Shown: piece by piece, positions 1-7,078 of the stretch | Numbering within the stretch: position 1 is the first letter of the stretch | Layout: each line of letters starts with the position of its first letter | NCBI GenBank assembly: GCA_963805525.1 | Contig: CAWDUT010000007.1 | Span: 930,001-994,000 of the forward strand | Source: DASQFQ01 sp963805525 | GTDB taxonomy: Bacteria > Actinomycetota > Thermoleophilia > Solirubrobacterales > Solirubrobacteraceae | DNA: 64,000 nt | Direction: 5' to 3' | The notes under the pieces: model-generated | The model's input: the letters and a program-made list of their open reading frames with translations, nothing else | What the model was told of the DNA's origin: nothing | The model's database searches: none | Program-made: the position numbers and the translations under genes

Positions 1-107
1 CCCGCGGCCACCCCCGCCGCGCGGAAGCCCTGCGGCAGCCCGCCCGGCGCGTCGACCGCATGGTCCGGCAAAGTCACCCAGCGAGACGTGGCCGGCGCCT
101 CGGTCAT
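1..107 (-). CDS. argJ: ArgJ N-terminus (partial, runs off left edge)
   Basis: Glutamate N-acetyltransferase/amino-acid acetyltransferase of arginine biosynthesis; only the first ~35 codons are present. The minus strand begins MTEAPATSRWVTLPDHAV and continues to a PQGFRAAGVAAG stretch, the conserved ArgJ amino-terminal motif in which the product enters its substrate channel. The ATG at 107 overlaps the argC stop in an ATGA, so argC and argJ are translationally coupled. The gene order argC-argJ is standard in Actinobacteria. The catalytic Thr cleavage site lies outside the window, so function beyond family membership cannot be checked here. Confidence 0.85.
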   Translation of the reverse strand, partial: MTEAPATSRWVTLPDHAVDAPGGLPQGFRAAGVAA

Positions 108-1099
108 CCCAGTCCCTCGCTCTCGTCGCGCCCGAACATCAGGTTGAGGTTCTGCACGGCCTGCGACGCCGCGCCCTTCCAAAGGTTGTCGATCGCGGAG
201 AACACGAGCACGCGGCCGGTGCGGTCGTCGCGGTGCACGGACACGCGGCAGTAGTTGGTCTCCCGCACCTCGAGCACGCCGGGCGGCCCGAGCTTGACCT
301 CGACCCACGGCTCGCCCTCGTAGGCGTCGTGGTAGAGCCCAGCCAGCTCGCCCTCGCTCAGCTCGATCGCCGGCGTGACGTAGGCCGACACCAGCTCCCC
401 CTGCGCGAGCGGGACCAGGTGCGGCGTGAACGTGATCGGCAGCGACGCCCCCAGCGCGGCGAGCTCCTGCTCGATCTCCGGCGTGTGGCGGTGGCGCTCG
501 ACCTTGTACGGGGTCATGTTCTCGTCGGCCGAGATGTAGTGCGTGGTCTGGCTCGGCGAGCGGCCGGCCCCGCTGACGCCCGACTTCGCGTCGATCACCA
601 CGTCCTTGATCGCGCCCGCCCGCGCCAGGGGCGCCAGGCCGAGCAGCGCGGCGGTCGGGTAGCAGCCGGGGTTGGCGACGAGGTCGGCGCCCGGGATCTG
701 CTCGCGGTAGAGCTCGGGCAGCCCGTAGACCGCGGCGCCGAACAGATCGGGCGCGCCGTGCGGGCCGTACCAGTCCTCGTACGTCTCGCGGTCGCGGAGC
801 CGGAAGTCGGCCGACAGGTCGACCACCCGCACGCCGCGCTCGCGCAGCTCGGCCACCGCCGGCGCCGACACCCGGTGCGGCCAGCACACGAGCGCCGCGT
901 CGACCTCGCCCTGGACGTCCGGATCCCAGTCCTCCAGCACCAGCGGCACGCGCGTGCGCGGGTGGATCTCGTCGAGCAGCGCGCCCGACTCGGACCGCGC
1001 GGTGACGTGCTTGAGCGAGAAGAACGGGTGCCGCCAGATCAGCGACGACGCGATCGCGCCCGCGTAGCCGGACGCCCCGAGGACGGCGACGTCAGCCAC
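104..1099 (-). CDS. argC: N-acetyl-gamma-glutamyl-phosphate reductase
   Basis: Third step of arginine biosynthesis: NADPH-dependent reduction of N-acetylglutamyl phosphate to the semialdehyde, cytosolic. The 331-residue protein starts with a Rossmann motif (VAVLGASGYAGA, residues 4-15) and carries the active-site cysteine in the NPGCYPTAALLGL motif (about residues 142-154), typical of ArgC. The start is GTG at 1099, overlapping the end of pheT by 8 bases; the stop overlaps argJ by 4. Length is normal for the family (about 340-350). The pheT-argC junction places arginine synthesis downstream of a tRNA-synthetase operon, so expression probably depends on read-through from pheST unless an internal promoter exists. 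Confidence 0.95.
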   Translation of the reverse strand: MADVAVLGASGYAGAIASSLIWRHPFFSLKHVTARSESGALLDEIHPRTRVPLVLEDWDPDVQGEVDAALVCWPHRVSAPAVAELRERGVRVVDLSADFRLRDRETYEDWYGPHGAPDLFGAAVYGLPELYREQIPGADLVANPGCYPTAALLGLAPLARAGAIKDVVIDAKSGVSGAGRSPSQTTHYISADENMTPYKVERHRHTPEIEQELAALGASLPITFTPHLVPLAQGELVSAYVTPAIELSEGELAGLYHDAYEGEPWVEVKLGPPGVLEVRETNYCRVSVHRDDRTGRVLVFSAIDNLWKGAASQAVQNLNLMFGRDESEGLG

Positions 1100-3557
1100 G
1101 GAGCCGCGCTCCGAGCTGCTCGGAGAGCGCGGCCACGATCTTCGCCCGGCGCTCGGCGACGTCCTCGTCCGTCAGCGTCCGGTCGGAGGCGCGGAACTCG
1201 AGCCGCAGCGCCAGCGACGAGGCGCCCTCCCCCACCTGCGCGCCGCGGTAGACGTCGAACACCTCAGCGCGTCGCAGCAGCGCGCCGCCCGCCTTGCGGA
1301 CGACCGCGACGAGCTGCGCGGCCGAGACGCCGTCGGGCACCACGACCGCCACGTCCTCGCGCACGGCGGGGAACGAGGTCAGGTCCTCGTAGTCCGGCTG
1401 CAGCACCGCGTGCTCGGCCAGTACGCCGAAGTCGAGCTCGAAGCCCGCGGCCTGCTCGAGGTCCCAGCGCGCCGCGACGGCCGGGTGCAGCTCGCCGAGC
1501 CAGCCCGCGGGCTCGCCGCCGGCGAGCACCTGCGCGGAGCGACCGGGGTGCAGGAACGGCTCGCGCGACGGCTCGACCTCCCACGGCACCCGCAGCGCGC
1601 TCATCAGCGCGGCGAGCACGCCCTTGGCGGCGAAGAAGTCGGCCCGCGCGGGCTCCGGATCGCGCCACGTCGGGGGCCGGAGCCGGCCGGTGAGCAGAGC
1701 GCCGAGGTGCTGGCGCTCGGTCGGCAGCCGGTCGAGGCCGGGCACATGGTCGCGGTTGCGCGAACCCTCGACCACCCTCACGGGGTCTGACCCCTCCTCG
1801 TGCGCCAGGTAGACCTCGCCGTACTGCCACAGCCGCACGTCCTCGTTGCCACGCGCCCGGTTGCGCTCCAGGTTGTCGAGCAGCGGGCCGAGCAGCAGCG
1901 TCCGCAGCACGGACTGGTCCTCTGACATCGGGTTCGCCAGCTTCACCACGCGCGACCGCGGATCGTCGTCCGGCATGCCGAGCTTCCGCACCAGCCCGGG
2001 CGCCGCGAAGCTCCAGCCGAGGATCTCCGACACACCGGCGCCGACCAGCGCGTCCTCGGCCCGTCGCCGCAGCCGCTGCTCCGGCTCGAGCCGCCCGCTC
2101 ACGCCCCGCCGCGACGGCAGCGTGATCGGCAGCTTCTCGTAGCCCCAGATCCGCCCGACCTCCTCGACGAGGTCGGCCTCGCGCGTCACGTCGTTGCGGC
2201 GCCAGTGCGGCACGGTCACGTCGAGCCCGTCGTCCGCCTCCGCCACCCCGAAGCCCAGCGCCTCGAGGATCGAGGCCTGCGCGTCGCGCGGGATCGGCAG
2301 GCCGAGCAGCGCCTCGACGCGCGCCTCGCGCAACCGCACGACCGCCGCCTCTGGGCCGGGCCCACCGACGTCGATCGTCCCGCCCACCGGCCGCGCCCCG
2401 CACAGCTCGACCATCAGCTTCGCCGCCAGCGCCTGGCCTTCCAGCGCCAGCTCGGGCGAGAGCCCCTTCTCGAACCGCCCGGACGCCTCCGTCCGCAGCG
2501 CCAACCGCGACGACGAGCGCTGGATGTTCGGCCCGTTCCAGTTCGCCGCCTCCATCAGCACCCGCGTCGTCCCGTCGTTCACCTCGGAGCGCGCCCCGCC
2601 CATGATCCCGGCGATCGAGGTCGGCCCCTCGGCGTCCTCGATCACGAGCATCTGCGCGTCGAGCGTGCGCTCGACGTCGTCGAGCGTGGTGATCGTCTCG
2701 CCGTCGCGCGCGCGGCGCACGGTCAGCGAGCCGCCCGCCACCAGGTCGGCGTCGAACGCGTGCAGCGGCTGGCCGCCGAGGAGCATCACGTAGTTGGTGA
2801 TGTCGACGACGTTGGAGATCGGGCGCTGCCCCGCCGCCATCAGCCGCGCCTTCAGCCACGGCGGCGACTCGCCCAGCTTCACGTCCTCGTACAGCACGGC
2901 GGTGAAGCGCGGGCACAGCTCGCTGTCCTCCACCCGGATCGAGAAGCCCGGGATCTCGTCGCCCGCGGGCAGCTCGGCCAGCGGCAGCGGCTTCAGCTCG
3001 GCCCCGGTAGCGGCGTGGACCTCGCGCGCGACGCCGTAGACCGCGAGGCAGTCCGGCCGGTTCGGCGTGATCTCGAGCTCGAGCACGTCGGAGCAGAGCG
3101 GCAGCACCTCCTCGAGCGGCGTCCCCGGCAGGAGGTCGTCGTCGAGGACCATGATCCCCTCGTGCAGCGTGCCGATGCCGACCTCGTCCTCGGCCACGAT
3201 CATCCCGTCGGACTCGACGCCGCGCAGCTTCGCCTTCTTGAGCTTCACGCCACCGGGCATCACTGCACCCGGCCGCGCGACCGCCACGGTCTGGCCCTCG
3301 GCGACGTTCGGCGCCCCGCACACGATCTGCGCGGTGTCGCCCTCGCCCAGCGCGACCATGCAGACGGTCAGCCGGTCGGCGTCCGGATGCGGCTCGGCGG
3401 ACAGCACCCGGCCGACGACGAAGTTCTCGAGCGCGGTCACGCCGTGCGTGTACACGCGCTCGACGTAGGTCCCGGTCATCGTCAGCCGCTCCTCGAGCGC
3501 GCCGACGTCCAACCCGGGGTCGCAGTAATCGTTGAGCCACAGCGTCGGGAGCAGCAT
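1092..3557 (-). CDS. pheT: Phenylalanyl-tRNA synthetase beta subunit
   Basis: Beta subunit of the alpha2beta2 class II enzyme that charges tRNA-Phe; it carries the tRNA-binding and editing modules. The 821-residue protein shows, in order, an N-terminal class IIc start (LLPTLWLNDYCD), an EMAP-II-like tRNA-binding domain (about 40-150, with PHPDADRLTVC), the B3/B4 editing domain (about 210-400, with ISNVVDITNYVML), the B5 domain, a catalytic-like core, and a C-terminal FDX-ACB anticodon-binding domain (about 725-820, beginning TSFPAVREDVAVVVP). Its ATG shares one base with the pheS stop (TGATG). Length agrees with the usual 790-830. No lesions seen. Confidence 0.97.
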   Translation of the reverse strand: MLLPTLWLNDYCDPGLDVGALEERLTMTGTYVERVYTHGVTALENFVVGRVLSAEPHPDADRLTVCMVALGEGDTAQIVCGAPNVAEGQTVAVARPGAVMPGGVKLKKAKLRGVESDGMIVAEDEVGIGTLHEGIMVLDDDLLPGTPLEEVLPLCSDVLELEITPNRPDCLAVYGVAREVHAATGAELKPLPLAELPAGDEIPGFSIRVEDSELCPRFTAVLYEDVKLGESPPWLKARLMAAGQRPISNVVDITNYVMLLGGQPLHAFDADLVAGGSLTVRRARDGETITTLDDVERTLDAQMLVIEDAEGPTSIAGIMGGARSEVNDGTTRVLMEAANWNGPNIQRSSSRLALRTEASGRFEKGLSPELALEGQALAAKLMVELCGARPVGGTIDVGGPGPEAAVVRLREARVEALLGLPIPRDAQASILEALGFGVAEADDGLDVTVPHWRRNDVTREADLVEEVGRIWGYEKLPITLPSRRGVSGRLEPEQRLRRRAEDALVGAGVSEILGWSFAAPGLVRKLGMPDDDPRSRVVKLANPMSEDQSVLRTLLLGPLLDNLERNRARGNEDVRLWQYGEVYLAHEEGSDPVRVVEGSRNRDHVPGLDRLPTERQHLGALLTGRLRPPTWRDPEPARADFFAAKGVLAALMSALRVPWEVEPSREPFLHPGRSAQVLAGGEPAGWLGELHPAVAARWDLEQAAGFELDFGVLAEHAVLQPDYEDLTSFPAVREDVAVVVPDGVSAAQLVAVVRKAGGALLRRAEVFDVYRGAQVGEGASSLALRLEFRASDRTLTDEDVAERRAKIVAALSEQLGARLRG

Positions 3558-4606
3558 CAGCCGAACTGCTCCAGGAAGCGCAGGTCGTTGTCGTACAGCA
3601 GCCGGATGTCCGGCACGCCGTACTTCAGCGCCGCGATCCGCTCGATCCCCATGCCCCAGGCGAAGCCCTGGTGGCGCTCGGGGTCGTAGCCGTACTCGCG
3701 CACGTACTCGAACACGTTGGGGTCGACCTCGCCGGCGCCGAGCAGCTCGATCCAGCCCTCGCCCTTGCAGAGCGGGCAGCGCGAGCCGTCGCGCAGGAAG
3801 CCGCCGTTGCAGTTGAAGCAGTCGACGTCGAGCTCGACGCTCGGCTCGGTGAACGGGAAGAAGTGCGGGCGGAAGCGCACCTCGCGCTCGTCGCCGAAGA
3901 TGCCGCGCGCGAACGCCAGCAGCGTGCCCTTCAAATCCGCCAGCGTGATGTCCTCATCCACCGCCAGGCCCTCCACCTGGTGGAACTGGGGCGTGTGCGT
4001 GGCGTCGTTGTCGCGCCGGTAGCAGGCGCCCGGGATCACGATGTAGAGCGGCGGCGGCTGCTCCATCATCGAGCGCACCTGCATCGGCGAGGTGTGCGTG
4101 CGCAGCACGATGTCGTCGTCGATGTAGAACGTGTCCGACCACAGCCGCGCCGGGTGCGTGATGTCGTGATTGAGACCGTCGAAGTTGTAGGCGACGGTGT
4201 CGACCTCCGGCCCCTCGACGACCCGGAAGCCGAGCCCGACGAAGATGTCCTCGAGCTCGCGCCGCGTGTGGGTCAGCAGGTGCAGGCGCCCGACCGGCTG
4301 GGCGGGCGAGCCCGGCAACGTCACGTCGACCACATCGGCGGCGAGCCGCGCGTCGAGCTCCTCGCGGTCGACCTCCTCGCGGCGGCGGCCGATCAGCGCC
4401 TCGATCGCGCCGCGCGCCTGGTTGGCCGCCTTGCCGACCTTGCCGCGCTCCTCCGGCGGCAGCTCGGCCACGCCGCGCAGCAGCTGCGGCAGCTCGGCCT
4501 TGCGCCCGAGGTACTCGATGCGGAGCCGCTCGAGCTCGTCGGAGGAGCCCGCGCGCGCGACCGCATCCGCGGCCGCGTCCTGGATCTGCTGGATGCGGTC
4601 GATCAT
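3557..4606 (-). CDS. pheS: Phenylalanyl-tRNA synthetase alpha subunit
   Basis: Catalytic alpha subunit of PheRS. I place the start at ATG 4606 (MIDRIQQIQDAAADAV), which has a strong Shine-Dalgarno (GAGGTGA, about 6 bases upstream) and overlaps the upstream methyltransferase stop as ATGA; the open frame extends further upstream but without family support. The 349-residue protein has the N-terminal coiled-coil tRNA-binding arm (1-90), class II motif 1 around FDGLNHDITHPARLWSDTFY, motif 2 (SCYRRDN-like, CYRRDNDATHTPQFHQVEG) and the C-terminal motif 3 (GFAWGMGIERIAALKYG). It sits between the methyltransferase and pheT in one transcription unit. Confidence 0.96.
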   Translation of the reverse strand: MIDRIQQIQDAAADAVARAGSSDELERLRIEYLGRKAELPQLLRGVAELPPEERGKVGKAANQARGAIEALIGRRREEVDREELDARLAADVVDVTLPGSPAQPVGRLHLLTHTRRELEDIFVGLGFRVVEGPEVDTVAYNFDGLNHDITHPARLWSDTFYIDDDIVLRTHTSPMQVRSMMEQPPPLYIVIPGACYRRDNDATHTPQFHQVEGLAVDEDITLADLKGTLLAFARGIFGDEREVRFRPHFFPFTEPSVELDVDCFNCNGGFLRDGSRCPLCKGEGWIELLGAGEVDPNVFEYVREYGYDPERHQGFAWGMGIERIAALKYGVPDIRLLYDNDLRFLEQFG

Positions 4607-5292
4607 CTGCTCACCTCGTACATTGCCACCGTCGCGGCCATGGCCGCGTTCAGCGACTCCGACGCGATCGGGATATGGCACACCTCGTCGCACTCGGCGA
4701 GCACGGCGTCGGGCAGCCCTTCGCGCTCCGCGCCGACCACCAGCGTCACGTCACGCTCCTCCAGCGACGTCAGCGGCCGCCCCTCGCCGGGGGCCAGCGC
4801 CACCCGGTGCCCGGGCAGCTCAGCGACCCCGCGGACGCGCACCACCGGCACCGAGAAGATCGCGCCCATCGAGGCCCGCACGGCCTTGTGCCCGTACGGA
4901 TCCGCGCTCCCCGGCCCCAGCGCGACGCTGCCCGCGCCGAACGCCAGCGCCGAGCGCAGGACCGTGCCGACGTTGCCCGGATCGCCCACGCCCCACAGCG
5001 CCACGCACAGCGGCCCCGCGGGCTCCGGCGCCCAGCGCATCGGGTAGACCGCCAGCGCCCGCGTGCTCGAGCCCATCTGCGAGATCGTGGCCAGCAACGA
5101 CGGCGCGACCTCCTCGCCCGCCAGCCCCGATCCCGCGGCCACGAGCCGCATCGACGCGGGCCAGCCGGCAGCCTCGGCGGCTTCGATCAGGTCCTCACCC
5201 TCGGCGACGAACTCGCCCAGCTTGTCGCGCCACTTGCGGCCCGCGAGCTTGCGGACCTGGGTGAGATTGTCGTTGTGGGGGCTGGTGATCAA
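4603..5292 (-). CDS. TrmH-family (SpoU) rRNA/tRNA 2'-O-methyltransferase
   Basis: SAM-dependent RNA ribose methyltransferase of the SPOUT class. The 229-residue protein has an N-terminal RNA-substrate-binding domain (SPHNDNLTQVRKLAGRKWRD) and a C-terminal trefoil-knot domain with the family motifs: NVGTVLRSALAFGAGSVALG (motif 1), and a C-terminal stretch with ERDVTLVVGAEREGLP and CHIPIASESLNAAMAATVA (motifs 2 and 3). The start is taken as TTG 5292, giving MITSPHNDN as in relatives; the frame is open further up, but that would run through the rplT terminator. It lies first in the pheST-argCJ operon. The exact RNA target is unknown. Confidence 0.85.
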   Translation of the reverse strand: MITSPHNDNLTQVRKLAGRKWRDKLGEFVAEGEDLIEAAEAAGWPASMRLVAAGSGLAGEEVAPSLLATISQMGSSTRALAVYPMRWAPEPAGPLCVALWGVGDPGNVGTVLRSALAFGAGSVALGPGSADPYGHKAVRASMGAIFSVPVVRVRGVAELPGHRVALAPGEGRPLTSLEERDVTLVVGAEREGLPDAVLAECDEVCHIPIASESLNAAMAATVAMYEVSR

Positions 5293-5296
5293 GGCG

Positions 5297-5331
5297 AAAA
5301 AAAGGGCGCCGCTCCGACTGGAGGGGCGCCC
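5297..5331 (-). terminator. Intrinsic terminator after rplT / before pheS operon
   Basis: On the minus strand GGGCGCC (complement of 5325-5331) pairs with GGCGCCC (complement of 5304-5310), extended by a CTCC/GGAG block across one G-G mismatch and closed by a 4-base loop, followed by seven T residues (5303-5297). This is a textbook Rho-independent terminator. It lies 22 bases after the rplT stop, and its U-tract ends only 4 bases before the TTG start of the downstream methyltransferase gene, so it may act as an attenuator for the methyltransferase-pheST-argCJ operon. Confidence 0.85.
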
Positions 5332-5353
5332 GGGGCTCTGGTGTCTTCGGCGG

Positions 5354-5713
5354 TCAGGCCGACGACGCCTCGCGGGCGCTCTCGGCAAAGCGTCGGAAGG
5401 TCTCGGCATCGCGCACGGCGATGTCGGCGAGCATCTTGCGGTCGACCTCGATGCCGGCCAGCTTGAGGCCGTGCATGAAGGTGGAGTAGGTCATGCCCTC
5501 CTGGCGCGCCGCGGCGTTGATGCGGGCGATCCAGAGGCGGCGGAAGTCGCGCTTGCGATTGCGCCGGTCGCGGTAGGCGTAGGACTCCGCCTTCATCAGC
5601 GCTTCCTTCGCGCGCTTGTAGGAGGAGTTCGCCTCCCCGCGGAAGCCCTTCGTGCGTTCGAGGGTGGCGCGGCGCTTCTTGCGAGCGTGGACGGAGCGCT
5701 TGACGCGGGTCAT
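5354..5713 (-). CDS. rplT: 50S ribosomal protein L20
   Basis: Early-assembly 23S rRNA-binding protein of the large subunit. The 119-residue sequence is canonical L20: MTRVKRSVHARKKRR at the start, the YAYRDRRNRKRDFRRLWIAR helix in the middle and a GMTYSTFMHGLKLAGIE stretch followed by the conserved C-terminal globular domain. It overlaps rpmI by 4 bases (ATGA), so translation is coupled. A clean intrinsic terminator follows. In many bacteria infC-rpmI-rplT is one operon; here infC is 3.6 kb away. Confidence 0.97.
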   Translation of the reverse strand: MTRVKRSVHARKKRRATLERTKGFRGEANSSYKRAKEALMKAESYAYRDRRNRKRDFRRLWIARINAAARQEGMTYSTFMHGLKLAGIEVDRKMLADIAVRDAETFRRFAESAREASSA

Positions 5714-5913
5714 CGGCCGTTGCCCCCGAGAAGCTTGTTGACGGTCTTCGCGTCCGCCTTCGAGATGACCCGATCCTTGCGGAACCCGCGCTTACGCTTC
5801 GGCGACTTCTTCTCGAGGATGTGGCTCGAGTTCGCGTGACGCGCCCGGAGCTTGCCCGTGGCGGTCTTCTTGAAGCGCTTCTTCGCTCCGGAGTGGGACT
5901 TCATCTTCGGCAT
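5710..5913 (-). CDS. rpmI: 50S ribosomal protein L35
   Basis: Small basic large-subunit protein, 67 residues, matching L35: MPKMKSHSGAKKRFKKTATG at the start, an HILEKKSPKRKRG core and a basic C-terminus. The ATG at 5913 has no good Shine-Dalgarno, but a TATACT hexamer lies 11 bases upstream on the same strand, so the mRNA leader would be very short. It is the first gene of a two-gene rpmI-rplT unit. Confidence 0.96.
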   Translation of the reverse strand: MPKMKSHSGAKKRFKKTATGKLRARHANSSHILEKKSPKRKRGFRKDRVISKADAKTVNKLLGGNGR

Positions 5914-5924
5914 GGCGACGGCGG

Positions 5925-5930
5925 AGTATA
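5925..5930 (-). promoter_or_regulatory. -10-like hexamer upstream of rpmI
   Basis: TATACT on the minus strand, 11 bases before the rpmI ATG. No good -35 is visible at 17-18 bases. The identical hexamer precedes infC, which supports its use as a sigma-70-type -10. Confidence 0.4.
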
Positions 5931-5964
5931 GATGCCCAATCCCGACACACGCGGTCGGTCTTTG

Positions 5965-5992
5965 TTAGGTTGCCCTTATTAGGTCCACCTAA
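5965..5992. promoter_or_regulatory. DtxR/IdeR-like operator upstream of iron-uptake genes
   Basis: The plus strand holds a perfect 6-2-6 palindrome TTAGGT-CC-ACCTAA (5979-5992) preceded by another TTAGGTT half-site (5965-5971). TTAGGT/ACCTAA half-sites are the hallmark of DtxR/IdeR-type metal-dependent repressors in Actinobacteria, and the downstream genes encode an FTR1 iron permease and its lipoprotein partner. The full 19-bp consensus is only partly matched, so the family call (DtxR, IdeR or MntR) is an inference. It lies between divergent rpmI and the lipoprotein gene. Confidence 0.65.
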
Positions 5993-6010
5993 CCCGAGGA
6001 GCACCGCCCG

Positions 6011-7078
6011 TTGCGCCCCCTCCTGCTCGCCCTTGTGGCCGCCATGATGACGCTCGCCGCCTGTGGTGGTGACGACTCCGCCAAGAAGACCACGCCGACG
6101 CCCGAGGCGCCGACCGACCTGAGCGCGATCAAGACCTACCTCCTCGACCACACGCAGCGGCTCTCGCGCGACGTGGCGACGATGAAGGCAGGAGCGGAGC
6201 GATACCACGACCTCGCCGAGCAGAGCGGCTTCGACACCGAGACGCTGCTCGCCGACCACCAGCCGGAGGTCGCCAAGCTCCTCGGCGACGCCAAGAAGAC
6301 CTACGTCGACGCCAACCCCGCCTACGAGGAGATGGAGGGCGTGGTCGCCGGCGTGCCGACGCTGGCCGACTACGACGTGATCATCGACGCGGGCGGCGAC
6401 GCCTCGGATCCCGAGAGCGCGGTCCCGTTCTCGATCAAGACCGAGGACGGCAAGACCTTCAAGCAGCCCGGCAACCTGTTCTTCCTCGTCGAGAGCGCGC
6501 TCTACGGCACGGAGTCGAAGTGGTCGACGAAGGGCGACGTGAACGGCGACGGCAAGGTCGCCTTCGGCGAGGCGCTGCCGGAGCCGCGCTTCTACCTCGC
6601 GGCGCTGAGGGAATTCGACAAGCAGGCGCAGGAGCTCGACGCCTCCGCCAAGCAGTGGAAGCCGACCGAGCAGGACGCGCTGACCGCGCTCGTGGTGATG
6701 ACGCCGACGATGTCGGAGTACTTCGAGGCATGGAAGAACTCGCGCTTCGTGGCCGGTGACAAGGCGACCGAGAAGTCCTTCGTCGGCGCCTCGCGCCTGC
6801 AGGACATCGCTGACATCCTCGGCGGCCTCAAGCTGATCTACGCCAACGTGCAGCCCAAGATCGAGGAGGCGAACAAGGAGCAGGCCGCCCAGACCGGCCA
6901 GTCGCTCACCGAGCTCGAGGCCTTCGCGGCGCGCCTGCGCGACCAGGAGGCGGGCGGCAAGAAGTTCACCGCCGAGGACGCCGACACGCTCGGCCGCCGG
7001 GCGCAGGACCAGGCCGAGGCGATCGCGGGCCAGATCACCCAGGCCGCCAAGCAGCTGAACATCGAGCTCGAAACGTAG
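6011..7078 (+). CDS. Lipoprotein partner of FTR1 iron permease, EF-hand-like loop
   Basis: A 355-residue secreted lipoprotein encoded directly upstream of, and overlapping by one base, the FTR1 permease. The start is TTG 6011 with GAGGAG about 10 bases upstream; the N-terminus (MRPLLLALVAAMMTLAAC) is a lipoprotein signal with the lipobox LAAC and Cys18 as the lipidated residue. The mature part is helical and acidic. Residues 176-187 read DVNGDGKVAFGE, which fits a calcium-binding EF-hand loop (D-x-N-x-D-G-x(5)-E). By position it corresponds to the extracytoplasmic iron-binding partner (EfeO-like) of Efe/FTR1 systems, but I do not see the M75/imelysin motifs clearly, so the family is unassigned. 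Regulation by the upstream DtxR-like operator is likely. Confidence 0.75.
   Translation: MRPLLLALVAAMMTLAACGGDDSAKKTTPTPEAPTDLSAIKTYLLDHTQRLSRDVATMKAGAERYHDLAEQSGFDTETLLADHQPEVAKLLGDAKKTYVDANPAYEEMEGVVAGVPTLADYDVIIDAGGDASDPESAVPFSIKTEDGKTFKQPGNLFFLVESALYGTESKWSTKGDVNGDGKVAFGEALPEPRFYLAALREFDKQAQELDASAKQWKPTEQDALTALVVMTPTMSEYFEAWKNSRFVAGDKATEKSFVGASRLQDIADILGGLKLIYANVQPKIEEANKEQAAQTGQSLTELEAFAARLRDQEAGGKKFTAEDADTLGRRAQDQAEAIAGQITQAAKQLNIELET

Noticed and set aside
233..3689. Very long open frames antisense to pheS, pheT and argC
   Set aside because: They are arginine/proline-rich, lack motifs, and arise from the GC-rich third codon positions of the real genes; same for comparable frames opposite ftsH, gnd, thrS and the kinases.
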